Source: Thermobacillus xylanilyticus (GTDB taxonomy: Bacteria > Bacillota > Bacilli > Paenibacillales > Paenibacillaceae). Taken from it: a DNA stretch of 64,000 nucleotides. This document shows positions 34,665 through 43,540 of the stretch, in pieces. The stretch lies in contig NZ_CAJRAY010000026.1 in the NCBI RefSeq assembly GCF_907165215.1, forward strand, positions 1 to 64,000. The letters run 5' to 3'. A program made the position numbers and the translations under genes. Each line of letters begins with the position of its first letter. Position 1 is the stretch's first letter. Below the pieces are notes generated by a model. That model was not told the origin of the DNA, made no database searches, and worked only from the letters and a program-made list of their open reading frames with translations.

Positions 34665-36134
34665 TCATGACGACAACTGGGAATCCCGGTATTGTCCGGG
34701 CGTCATGCCGGTATGCCGCTTGAATACTTCGCCGAAATGGCGGGGATTCATGTAGCCGACCCGGTCGCTCACTTCGCTGATCTTCATGCCTTTGCGCAGC
34801 AGCGACTTGGCCAGTTCCACCCGGTTGCGGGTCAGGTACTGAATGAACGTCTCGCCGGTCGTTTCCTTGAACAGCACGCTCAGGTAGGCGGGATGGAGAC
34901 CGACGAAGGACGCCGTCTCCTGCAGGGACACGTCGCGGAAGGCGTTCTGCACCACGTATTCCTTGGCCTTCTCGATCGCCGAATGCTTGTCCCGGTCCCG
35001 GCTCGCGGCGGCCTGTTCCGCAAGCCGCTTCAGCCGCTCGCGGAACCATTCCGACAGCCGGCCTTCGGCGGCGGCTTCGGCGATCTCGATGTGGGGTTTT
35101 CCGGACGGGTCCCGATGTTCGCCGACCGCTTCCTCCGCCGCGTAAATGATTTTCAGCATTTCGCTCTCCACCGTGTCGGGGTCCGGCTTCGACTCGAGGA
35201 TCTCCCGCAGGAAGCGGTCCGCCTCCTCCGCGACCATCGTTCTGCTGCCCGCCCGCAGCGCGAGCAGGATCGCCTCTTCGAGGGCCGACAGGTGGCTCGG
35301 GTTGTCCGATCCGGAACCGAGCTCGCCGAACCGGACGGCTCCGCGGATGCCCAGCAGTTTGGCGGCCTTGTGCGCCTGCACGGCCTCCCGCCAACTGGCG
35401 TGCGCCTCCTCCGGCGGATGCGTCAGACTGATGCCGACCGCCAGGCCGGCGTCGTCCAGTTCGTCAACCAGGCTGTCCCAATGGGCGGACGGAAGGTCCA
35501 TATAATGGAACATCACGGCCAGATGATGCTTGTCGTCCCGCAGATGGATGGCGCGATAGGCCGGATGCTCCGGCAATCGGAACGGCTCCGCGGCCGCCAG
35601 CACGGTGACGCCGGCCACGCGGTCGCCTTCCGGGCCGAATTGCTCCCGCCAGGCCTGCTCCGCCTCCTTGCCGAACAGCAGCAGCTCCCAGACCGCCTTC
35701 TCGAGCAGCGCCTCGTCGGTATCCTGCAGCTTCCGCTCCATCGATCGGATTGCCGATTCCCGCTCGATCCGGCCGAGCACCTTGCCCAACGCCCGCTCGA
35801 TGGCCTCCTCCGTGATCGGCTTCTCCACGTAGTCGGCCACGCCGAGGCGGATGGCCCGCTTGACGTACTCGAACTCGTTGAATCCGCTGAACACGATGCA
35901 ATGCGTATCGGGCGCTTCCGAGAGCACCGTCTCGATCAACTGCAGTCCGTCCAGTCCCGGCATGCGGATGTCGGTGAGCACGATGTCCGGCTTCACCCTG
36001 CGGATCAGTTCCAGGGCGGACAGTCCGTCTTCCGCCGTGCCGACCAGACGGATCCCGAGGCCTTCCCAGTCGATCATGATGCTCAGGGCTTCCAACACGA
36101 TATACTCGTCGTCACACACGACCGCCTTCCACAT
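34665..36134 (-). CDS. Two-component response regulator, REC + AraC HTH (489 aa)
   Basis: Receiver domain with DDE at 8-10 and phospho-acceptor D55 in IVLTDIRMP, a variable centre, and a C-terminal AraC double HTH (TASFVGLHPAYLSVLFKET and VSDRVGYMNPRHFGEVFKRH). Overlaps the kinase gene by 23 bp with its own ribosome site (AAAGGGGGATCGGTGC). It lies directly upstream of the importer/rhamnosidase operon on the same strand and is the likely activator of both that operon and its own, through the shared 17-bp motif. Confidence 0.93.
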   Translation of the reverse strand: MWKAVVCDDEYIVLEALSIMIDWEGLGIRLVGTAEDGLSALELIRRVKPDIVLTDIRMPGLDGLQLIETVLSEAPDTHCIVFSGFNEFEYVKRAIRLGVADYVEKPITEEAIERALGKVLGRIERESAIRSMERKLQDTDEALLEKAVWELLLFGKEAEQAWREQFGPEGDRVAGVTVLAAAEPFRLPEHPAYRAIHLRDDKHHLAVMFHYMDLPSAHWDSLVDELDDAGLAVGISLTHPPEEAHASWREAVQAHKAAKLLGIRGAVRFGELGSGSDNPSHLSALEEAILLALRAGSRTMVAEEADRFLREILESKPDPDTVESEMLKIIYAAEEAVGEHRDPSGKPHIEIAEAAAEGRLSEWFRERLKRLAEQAAASRDRDKHSAIEKAKEYVVQNAFRDVSLQETASFVGLHPAYLSVLFKETTGETFIQYLTRNRVELAKSLLRKGMKISEVSDRVGYMNPRHFGEVFKRHTGMTPGQYRDSQLSS

Positions 36135-37890
36135 GCACCGATCCCCCTTTGCCAGGATTGAAGCGAATCTCGATCCGGGTTCCGTCGCCGGGCGAGCTCC
36201 ATACCGTGAAGGCGCAATGGTCCCCGTAATAGAGCCTTAGCCGTTCCCGCACATTGCGCAGCCCGTATCCCTGCTCGATGAGCGCGATATTCTCCATGCC
36301 GACACCGTTGTCTTCCACGACGAAGACCAGCTCGTCACCGTCCTGCCTGCCCGTGATCCGGATCAAGCCGTCCCCCGGCTTCGGCTCCAGTCCGTGATAC
36401 ACCGCGTTCTCCACCAGCGGCTGCAGGATCAGCTTGAGCATCTCATATTTCATCACATCCGGCTCCACATCCATTTCAAGGCGGATGCGTCCCTTGTAGC
36501 GGATGTTCTGGATCGTCATGTAATGCTCGATGTGCTTCAGTTCCTTGAAGACTGGGATCGTCTCCTTCCCCTTGTTCAGGCTGAGCTTGAAGCTTTCCGA
36601 CAGCGCCAGGGCCATCGTGGCGGCTTCCTCCGTCTTCTTGAGCCGGGTCATCCAGTAGATGGAGTCCAGCGTGTTGTACAAGAAGTGGGGGTTGATCTGC
36701 GCCTGCAGCGCGCGCAGCTCCGCTTCCCGTTCGCGCAGTTCCGCCTGGATGAGCCGGGCGTCCAGCTCCATGTTCTGATACGCCACGCGGAGGAAGGTTT
36801 CTCCGATTGTCCCGACTTCGTCGTCATTGAACTTCACGTTGAAATCGAGGGTGCCCTTGTTCCAGTCGACCATCATTTTCTTCAGCCGCAGCAGGGGGCG
36901 CGTAATCCCGCCGGATACCAGGTACGAAATGGTGAGCGCCACCACCGCGATCAGCGCGGCGATGAGTCCCGTGTAGGTGCCGATCCGGTTCGACCGGGCA
37001 AGCAGTTCCTCTTTTTGGAGGAGATGGATGAAGTGCCAGCCGGTCGAGACGTTGCGATAATCGCTGACCAGATAGCCTTCGTTTTCCCATTCGGCGATCA
37101 GATCGTCATAGGTGACGGCCTCGTCCCGCGGGCCGCTCCACGCCTCGGGATAGAGGATATGCACCGCATCGTCCGTCGCGTCGACGACCACGAAATGGCC
37201 GTAATCCCGGGTGGCCTGAGAAACGTTCTGGAACAAGGAGACGGACAGATTGGTGACCAGCAGGCCGAGCGGTTTTCCCTGAATGCTCTCCGGGTCGCGG
37301 AACAGCTTGACGGTCGAGAACGAAGTTGTCGATCCGTCCAGCACGTTGTAGCTGAAGAACACGACGCGCCCCTGCGCCTCCACCGCTTCCCTGTACCAGT
37401 CCGATTGTTCGATCAACGTCTTCTTATCCGGCCCCTCGTACTTCCCCGCATTGTCCGGCCGTCCGAGACAGTAGGTCTGATAATAGTTGTCGAAAATGCA
37501 CAGCGAATCGACGAAACGCGTATCGAAGGAGTTGCTGTTGATGACGCGCTGCAGCCGGTTGATGGTCAGTTCGTTCATTTCACTGAGCTCCCGGCTGTTG
37601 CGGATTTTGCTGTTCCTGAGGTCGTCCAGAATCTCGTCGTTCAGCACGATGAACCGGTTCAGATTGATGATGTTGCGAAAGAGCAGGTCGGCCACTTCGC
37701 TCGTCGTCTGCAGATGGTCGCCGTTCGACTCCAGAATGGACTCCGTCAGCGTGTCCCTGGCGATGTTGAATGACAGAAATCCGAGAAAGAACAGGGGCGG
37801 AAGGGATACGACAATCATCGCCGCAAACAGGCGGTCGCGGATGCGGAGCCGGCGGAATCGGGCCATCCATTGTCGTTGTTTCTCGGGCAT
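36112..37890 (-). CDS. Sensor histidine kinase, HisK_3/YesM type (592 aa)
   Basis: Spans near residues 20-42 and 290-315, enclosing an extracellular sensor of about 250 residues. A HAMP-like linker follows, then INPHFLYNTLD (phospho-His), PLVENAVYHG and EDNGVGM. Start at 37890 (MPEKQRQW): GGGTGGGGATGCGTC lies in front, and the longer in-frame ATG at 37959 lies upstream of the -10 box at 37943-37948. It senses a signal for the rhamnoside importer unit. Confidence 0.92.
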   Translation of the reverse strand: MPEKQRQWMARFRRLRIRDRLFAAMIVVSLPPLFFLGFLSFNIARDTLTESILESNGDHLQTTSEVADLLFRNIINLNRFIVLNDEILDDLRNSKIRNSRELSEMNELTINRLQRVINSNSFDTRFVDSLCIFDNYYQTYCLGRPDNAGKYEGPDKKTLIEQSDWYREAVEAQGRVVFFSYNVLDGSTTSFSTVKLFRDPESIQGKPLGLLVTNLSVSLFQNVSQATRDYGHFVVVDATDDAVHILYPEAWSGPRDEAVTYDDLIAEWENEGYLVSDYRNVSTGWHFIHLLQKEELLARSNRIGTYTGLIAALIAVVALTISYLVSGGITRPLLRLKKMMVDWNKGTLDFNVKFNDDEVGTIGETFLRVAYQNMELDARLIQAELREREAELRALQAQINPHFLYNTLDSIYWMTRLKKTEEAATMALALSESFKLSLNKGKETIPVFKELKHIEHYMTIQNIRYKGRIRLEMDVEPDVMKYEMLKLILQPLVENAVYHGLEPKPGDGLIRITGRQDGDELVFVVEDNGVGMENIALIEQGYGLRNVRERLRLYYGDHCAFTVWSSPGDGTRIEIRFNPGKGGSVHVEGGRV

Positions 37891-37942
37891 GACGCATCCC
37901 CACCCTCGATCGCTTTTGTCCGAACCTTTCGGGAGTTCAATC

Positions 37943-37971
37943 ATTATAAAGAGTCTCACGGAAAATTGAAA
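37943..37971 (-). promoter_or_regulatory. Kinase/regulator promoter with overlapping cre-like site
   Basis: On the minus strand TTTCAA, 17-bp spacer, TATAAT. TTGAAAGCGCTTCTT (37966-37980) fits WTGNAANCGNWNNCW at 14 of 15 positions and covers the -35. Confidence 0.6.
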
Positions 37972-37992
37972 GCGCTTCTTATTTGGGTGGAT

Positions 37993-38009
37993 GTCCGAAT
38001 TTTTAATGC
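37993..38009 (-). promoter_or_regulatory. Shared activator motif, copy 2
   Basis: Minus-strand GCATTAAAAATTCGGAC, ending 21 bp upstream of the -35. It matches the copy at 34637-34653 and suggests positive autoregulation of the two-component pair. Confidence 0.6.
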
Positions 38010-38015
38010 GGCCGA

Positions 38016-38050
38016 CAAAAAAAGCCGGCCAGGATGATTCCCGACCGGCT
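38016..38050 (-). terminator. Terminator of the LacI-linked GH31 operon
   Basis: On the minus strand AGCCGG-T-CGGG...CCTG-G-CCGGCT forms a stem with one mismatch, followed by TTTTTTT, 18 bp after the GH31 stop. Confidence 0.85.
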
Positions 38051-38067
38051 GCTTTGACATTTCGGTT

Positions 38068-41000
38068 TCATGATGCAAAATGAATCCGCCATTCGCTCGC
38101 ACACTCGTCCGTCTTGATATACAGATCGCCGCCTTGCACCGCGTATCCGCCCGGCTGCAGCACGTGCGGCACTTCGACCCGGCGCAGATCCCTCGACGCG
38201 CCGTCCGTCACCGACCGGACGCCAGGCACATCGCGCACGACGATCGTGACCGCCGGAGCCGCGCACCGTCCGTCGAGGCGGACATGCAGCCCGTCCGGCG
38301 TACGCTCCGCCTGAATGCGGACGCGGCTTCCCAGATCGTCCTCGAACGTCTCGTCCAGGCGCTCCCGCACGAACAGGCTGAACGTCAGGTTCACATAGCC
38401 GTCGACGCGGTTGCCGACGTCGCCCGGCAGCGCATAGTCTTCCGGCAGGTTCCAGGCCACGACGCTGTCCTGCCGTTGGAACACCGGTATGTCCTCGATG
38501 GCGGCTTCAACCCGCACCATACGGCCGCCCAAGACCGAATCGCCGCCGAACAGCGGCAGCCACAAGCCTGCCGGCAGGTAAACGTCCTTCACGGTCCGCC
38601 CTTCCTCCACGACCGGCGCGACGAGCAGCGCGTCTCCGAACATGTATTGCTCCTTGAGCCGGGCGCAGCGCGGATCGTCCGGATACGCGAGGGCCATCGC
38701 CCGCATCAGCGGAATGCCTGTCCGGCTCGTCTTGATCGCCTGGTCATAGATATAAGCCAGCAGGTTCATCCGCAGGTCGGCGTAACGCTTGTACAGCGTC
38801 AGCACCCACGGCTTGCCCGTCCGCTCCGCCACGTTCCACGGTGTGCGATCCTGGTTGAACTCGCCCTTGGATTCGGCGTGGTATTGCATGACCGGGCAGA
38901 ACGCCGCCATCTGCGCCGACCGCACGTACAGTTCGGCGGTCGGGATGTCGCCGTGGAAACCGGCCAGATCCCAGCCCCAGAACGGCAGCCCGGACATGCC
39001 GCTCGCAAGCCCCGCGATGACCGAGCTGCGGAACGCCTCGAAGGTGGAGCGCTCGTCTCCGGCCCAGTGCAGCGGGTAATTCTGCGCACCGGAATAGCCC
39101 GCGCGGCTGAACGTGACGGCGTCGCCGCCGGTGAGCTCCCGGGCGAAGTCGTAATAGGCGCCGACGTATTCATTCGGATAGAGATTGCGCATCTCGAGGC
39201 CGCTCCGTCCGTCGTGAAAAACGACATCCCCGTAGATGCACTCGCCCCCGTCCGTCTTGAAGCCGTCCACGCCGATGTCCTCGATCAAATACCGCCGCTT
39301 GCCGAACCACCATTTGCGCGTCAGCGGGTTTGTAAAATCGGGCACGAGACTGTCCTTGAACCATTCATAAGGCGGAATCCGGTACGGCTCGCCGTCCGCC
39401 CGGCGGACGACCAGCCCGTGCTCCAGGGCGGTCTTCTCGTCTTCATCCCGCTGGGCATGGGGAAGACCTTCCATGAACTTGATGACCGGAATCTGCCACA
39501 GCAACACGCGGATGCCTTGGGCGTGAATGTCCTCGACCATCCGTTTCGGATCCGGCCAGCGCCCCCATTCCGGGAAGCGGAAGTCTTCGTACCGGTGCGC
39601 GTCCAGACCGGGCTTCGGCTCATACTGGCAGTCGTTGAAGATGTAGAACGTCGCCTCGTCGCTCCATTGCTCCAACACGATCACCGTGGCCGGTATCCGG
39701 TGGCGGACCGTCTGCTCCACCTGCTCCATCGTGACCGCCTGGCTGTCCCAGTTGTTGCTGGACATCCACGGTCCGAACGCCCACTTCGGCGGCAGCGCCG
39801 GCTTGCCCGTCACGTCCGTGTACGCCTGAAGCACATCCGACGGCGCGCCCGGGAACAGGTGCAACTCCGTGCGGGGACGGTCGGGCAGCACGTCCACTTC
39901 GGCTTCGAACCGGTCGCTCAGCCGGGTACCGAACCGGAAGACGGCATACATGCCCGTATGGAGGTACAGGCCGTACCCCTTCGAGCTGATCGCGAGCGGG
40001 ACCGGGATATACGTCCGCATGCCCTGGCTCCGGTATTGGTTGAACACATAGTGATCGACGTCGCGGCCGGCGTACTCCAGGTCGGCGTACCGCTCGCCCG
40101 TGCCGTACATCCGCTCGTCCGGCTCCAGACGCAGATTGAGCCGCAGCTTGTGCACGGCGCCATCCCCGTCGGTGAGCGCTTCGAACGGCGCCGTCCCATC
40201 GAGGTCGTACGTCCGCGCGACGATCCGGCCCTGTGCGTCGCGCAATACCAGATGACCGCTCTCGGCGTCCACGCGCAGCCTGTAATTCCCGGCGACAATC
40301 TCACCGTCCCACGCCGGATCGTCCGCCGCCTCCAATTCGCCGCCGACATCGAAAACACAGCGCAGCGACCGGCCGTTCTCGACGGTAAAGGCAATGCGCG
40401 GATAAACGGCACTTCCTTCGAGCGGGCGGAAGATCAGCTCCGCTCCGCCCTCCCGCTTGCGCAGCGACGCCGGCTCAAGCGCCCGCCAGCCCCGAACCCG
40501 GAACGCGTGCGGCTCGGACACTGCCGTCGTCTGCTCGTCAGTTGCGACGAACCGGTAAGCCACCCGGCTGCCAAAGCCGAACCTCCCCAGCTCCGCGCGC
40601 CAGACCGGCAGGCCGTCCTCCGAAACGCCGGGTTCCATCGGGATGGACGCTGCGCTCTCCCAGTCGTCCCCGTCCGCCGCCAGCTGCACAACCAACTTCT
40701 GCGACGGGCGATACGGCTCCGTCCGGACACTTACCGTCACCGCGTCGCCTTCTTCGGGATCCCTGGGGAACCGCTCAACCGCTTCCTTAATATACGGAGA
40801 GCGGCTGCCGGCAGGCCGGTGCGCGATCCGCAAGCTCCGGCCGCCCGCGGGCCCGGAAGCGGACTTCTGCTCCAGATTGATCCTCGCAATTTCGTACACG
40901 ATGCAGGCCAGATCGCTGTCCCGCGGGGGACCGGACGTCTCCAGATCATACCGGGCATAGAGCGGCACGACTGCGGAGGCGATGTCGTATTCCGCCAGCT

Positions 41001-41760
41001 TCCCGTCACGCTCCTGCTGCCGCCGGACGGTTTCCAGCAGCTTCGCGGCCCTGGCGAGGTTGCCGCGCTCCGAGTAATACCAGGCGAGGAGCGCCGTCAG
41101 ATCCGGCCGGACGCATCCCCCGTACCGCGTATCGTGCAGTGAGAACCGGACACCGCCGTTTGCCAGATGTTCTTCCAGCCAATCCACCGCGCCCGTCAGC
41201 ACAACATCTCCGGCATTGAACAGGCCGAAGGGAACCGCCGCGATGCCGATGTCGCCGGTGATCTCGCGGCTGCCCAGCACGCCGGTCACGCCGCCCTGGT
41301 GCATCATGCCACTGAACACGAATTCGCGGATGTCCCGCAGCAGGCGCCCCGCCTCTTCGTCCTGCAGATGGAGGGTTGCCGCCCGAAGTCCGCCGGCGGC
41401 AATCGCCAGATTGCCGAGATACACGGCGCGGCCGTCCGGAACGAGCCAATGCGGATGCGGCCGGTTCCATTCACGGCCGATGACGGCCACGGCCTTCCGC
41501 GCGGCGCCGGCGTATTCCTGCAGCGCGTCCGCTCCTCCGGAAGCGGCCGCGTATTCGCCGAGCGCCCACAGCCAGAAGGCGGACTCGAGAAAATCTTCCC
41601 GCTCCTCCACCCGAACCGCCAGTCGCCGCAAGTACGTCCCGCATTCGTCGTACCGCTGTTTCATTTTCACATCGAGGTAGCAGAGAAATGCCGCCGTCCT
41701 CACGTCCAACTCATCCAAGCGGGCGCGAATGGCATCCAGTTGTCCCAGCACATCGTTCAT
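38068..41760 (-). CDS. GH31 glycosidase fused to an N-terminal helical domain (1230 aa)
   Basis: The first 330 or so residues are mostly helical with repeated W/Y-rich pairs (ESAFWLWALGEYAAASGG, HPHWLVPDGRAVYLGNLA, LTALLAWYYSERGNLARAAK) and look like an (alpha/alpha)-barrel; I do not recognise the family. A beta-rich linker of about 120 residues follows (AVTVSVRTEPYRPSQKLVVQ). The GH31 part has the xylosidase/YicI-type nucleophile motif FKTDGGE (Asp near 835) and acid/base HWAGDE near 925. Typical GH31 enzymes are 650-800 aa, so about 450 residues are extra. The ATG overlaps the permease stop (ATGA) but AAAGG abuts it; the GTG at codon 4 is better spaced. Last gene of the LacI-linked operon. 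Confidence 0.88.
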   Translation of the reverse strand: MNDVLGQLDAIRARLDELDVRTAAFLCYLDVKMKQRYDECGTYLRRLAVRVEEREDFLESAFWLWALGEYAAASGGADALQEYAGAARKAVAVIGREWNRPHPHWLVPDGRAVYLGNLAIAAGGLRAATLHLQDEEAGRLLRDIREFVFSGMMHQGGVTGVLGSREITGDIGIAAVPFGLFNAGDVVLTGAVDWLEEHLANGGVRFSLHDTRYGGCVRPDLTALLAWYYSERGNLARAAKLLETVRRQQERDGKLAEYDIASAVVPLYARYDLETSGPPRDSDLACIVYEIARINLEQKSASGPAGGRSLRIAHRPAGSRSPYIKEAVERFPRDPEEGDAVTVSVRTEPYRPSQKLVVQLAADGDDWESAASIPMEPGVSEDGLPVWRAELGRFGFGSRVAYRFVATDEQTTAVSEPHAFRVRGWRALEPASLRKREGGAELIFRPLEGSAVYPRIAFTVENGRSLRCVFDVGGELEAADDPAWDGEIVAGNYRLRVDAESGHLVLRDAQGRIVARTYDLDGTAPFEALTDGDGAVHKLRLNLRLEPDERMYGTGERYADLEYAGRDVDHYVFNQYRSQGMRTYIPVPLAISSKGYGLYLHTGMYAVFRFGTRLSDRFEAEVDVLPDRPRTELHLFPGAPSDVLQAYTDVTGKPALPPKWAFGPWMSSNNWDSQAVTMEQVEQTVRHRIPATVIVLEQWSDEATFYIFNDCQYEPKPGLDAHRYEDFRFPEWGRWPDPKRMVEDIHAQGIRVLLWQIPVIKFMEGLPHAQRDEDEKTALEHGLVVRRADGEPYRIPPYEWFKDSLVPDFTNPLTRKWWFGKRRYLIEDIGVDGFKTDGGECIYGDVVFHDGRSGLEMRNLYPNEYVGAYYDFARELTGGDAVTFSRAGYSGAQNYPLHWAGDERSTFEAFRSSVIAGLASGMSGLPFWGWDLAGFHGDIPTAELYVRSAQMAAFCPVMQYHAESKGEFNQDRTPWNVAERTGKPWVLTLYKRYADLRMNLLAYIYDQAIKTSRTGIPLMRAMALAYPDDPRCARLKEQYMFGDALLVAPVVEEGRTVKDVYLPAGLWLPLFGGDSVLGGRMVRVEAAIEDIPVFQRQDSVVAWNLPEDYALPGDVGNRVDGYVNLTFSLFVRERLDETFEDDLGSRVRIQAERTPDGLHVRLDGRCAAPAVTIVVRDVPGVRSVTDGASRDLRRVEVPHVLQPGGYAVQGGDLYIKTDECASEWRIHFAS

Positions 41761-42581
41761 CCTTTCACACCGCCCACTTGCAGGCCGGCTTTGAAATGTT
41801 TCTGCGCGGCGAGATAGACGGCCACGATCGGCACGATCGAGATCAGGCTGCCCGCCATCAGCGTGTTGTAGTCCGTCGCATATTGCCCGCTCAGCTTGCT
41901 GAGCGCGAGCGGCAGCGTCATCTTGTTCGGGTCGGACAGCATGACAAGCGGCCACAGATAATCATTCCATGCGTCCATGAACGCGATAACGGCAAGCGTA
42001 GCCAGAATCGGCGCGCTCAGCGGCAGCATCAGCCGGACGAAGATCGTGCGGTGGGTGGCGCCGTCCATCACCGCCGCGTCGAGATACGCGTCGTTCACCG
42101 TCCGCATGTGCTGACGCATCATGAAGATCGCGAACGCGTTGAAAATCGACGGCGCGATGAGACCCGTGAACGTATTGATGAGCTGCAGTTCTTTCATCAC
42201 CAGGAAGAGCGGGATGAACGTGACCTGCTGCGGAATCATCATCGTCGCGAGCACCGCGGCAAACAGGATGTCGCGGCCCCGGAACCGCATCTTGGCGAAC
42301 GCGTACGCCGCCATGGCGGCCGCCGCCAGCCTCACGACGGTCGTCAAACCCGCGACGAATGCGCTGTTCAGGATCGTCCGTGCGAACGGGAAGACATCGA
42401 ACACCTTGCGGTAGCCTTCGAAACTGATCTCCTCCGGAATCCACTCGATCGGTACGGCGGTGAGCGCCCCTTTGCTCTTGAGCGACGTACTGATCATCCA
42501 GAAGAACGGGATCAAAACGATGACCGCGATCGCCGTCGCCATCACATAGAAGAAAAAGGGACCCGCGTATCGCCTAAGCAT
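41757..42581 (-). CDS. Sugar ABC transporter permease, MalG-like (274 aa)
   Basis: CUT1 permease, six spans, EAA loop region NDAYLDAAVMDGATHRTIF, C-terminus KAGLQVGGVKG. The ATG at 42581 overlaps the upstream permease by eight bases; in-frame readings back to 42671 lie inside that gene and are low-complexity, so they are rejected. Coupled to the GH31 fusion by an ATGA overlap. Confidence 0.91.
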   Translation of the reverse strand: MLRRYAGPFFFYVMATAIAVIVLIPFFWMISTSLKSKGALTAVPIEWIPEEISFEGYRKVFDVFPFARTILNSAFVAGLTTVVRLAAAAMAAYAFAKMRFRGRDILFAAVLATMMIPQQVTFIPLFLVMKELQLINTFTGLIAPSIFNAFAIFMMRQHMRTVNDAYLDAAVMDGATHRTIFVRLMLPLSAPILATLAVIAFMDAWNDYLWPLVMLSDPNKMTLPLALSKLSGQYATDYNTLMAGSLISIVPIVAVYLAAQKHFKAGLQVGGVKG

Positions 42582-43479
42582 CGTAATGCACCCACTTCTT
42601 CTGCAATTTGAGCTGCAGCCATGTGAACAGGAAGATGATCGCGAACAGGATGAAGGAGAAGGCGGAAGCATACCCCATCTTGAAATAACTGAACGCGTAG
42701 CGGTAAATGCGTTCCACCATGACCTGCGTCGCCCCGTGCGGTCCCCCGTCCGTCATGATCATCACCTGCGGGAACAGCTGGAACGAGAATATGAGGCAGA
42801 TGACCGTCACGAAGAACGTGATCGGCGACAGGAGCGGCAGCGTAACGTGCCGGAACCTCCGCCAGGGGCCCGCGCCGTCAATCTTCGCCGCTTCATAGTA
42901 GGACGAATCGATGCCTTGCAGCCCACCGAGAAAAATGAGTGCGAAGAAACCCATATCCTTCCAGATGCTTGCGAGCACGATGCCCGGCATTGCCCAATTC
43001 GGGTCGTACAGCCAGCCCGGCCCCTTGATGCCGAATTGGTTCAGCAGATCATTGACGCCGCCGTATTCCGGGCTCAGGATCGATTTGAAGATGAGCGCCC
43101 CGGCCACCCAGGAGGTCAGCACCGGAATGTAGAACAGCACCCGGTAGACGGAGACGCCCCGGTAAGGACGGTGGAGCAGCATCGCCGCAGCGATGGACGC
43201 GATCAGGATGAGCGGGATATAGAGCACGATGTATACGGCGGTGTTTCGCAGCACGCGCCAGAACTCGTCGCCGCCGAGGATCGAGGCATAGTTGTCCAGA
43301 CCGACGAATGCCGGCACACCGTCTTTCGGCGCGATCGGTTTGAGCCCGTCCCAATCGGTGAAACTGAGCGTGAACGCCCCGGCCACCGGGATGAGGTTGA
43401 ACAGGATCAGCCCCGTCAGGCAGGGCAGGAGAAACCAGATCGCCGCGAACCACCCGTTATGCTTGCTTACGCGCGGCAT
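42574..43479 (-). CDS. Sugar ABC transporter permease, MalF-like (301 aa)
   Basis: CUT1 permease, six spans (WFLLPCLTGLILFNLIPVAG first) and EAA loop IDSSYYEAAKIDGAGPWRRF. It follows the lipoprotein gene by 61 bp. The GH31 fusion at the operon's end suggests an alpha-xylo- or alpha-gluco-oligosaccharide cargo. Confidence 0.92.
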   Translation of the reverse strand: MPRVSKHNGWFAAIWFLLPCLTGLILFNLIPVAGAFTLSFTDWDGLKPIAPKDGVPAFVGLDNYASILGGDEFWRVLRNTAVYIVLYIPLILIASIAAAMLLHRPYRGVSVYRVLFYIPVLTSWVAGALIFKSILSPEYGGVNDLLNQFGIKGPGWLYDPNWAMPGIVLASIWKDMGFFALIFLGGLQGIDSSYYEAAKIDGAGPWRRFRHVTLPLLSPITFFVTVICLIFSFQLFPQVMIMTDGGPHGATQVMVERIYRYAFSYFKMGYASAFSFILFAIIFLFTWLQLKLQKKWVHYDA

Positions 43480-43540
43480 GCTTCCCTCTCCTTCAAGACT
43501 TCAAGAATGGCATGATTGGTGCCAGAATCAATGAACGGTG

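Noticed and set aside
34522-35394. In-frame N-terminal extension of the 33169-34521 lipoprotein
   Set aside because: It runs through the promoter, cre and the regulator gene; the signal peptide begins at the GTG at 34521 with its own ribosome site.
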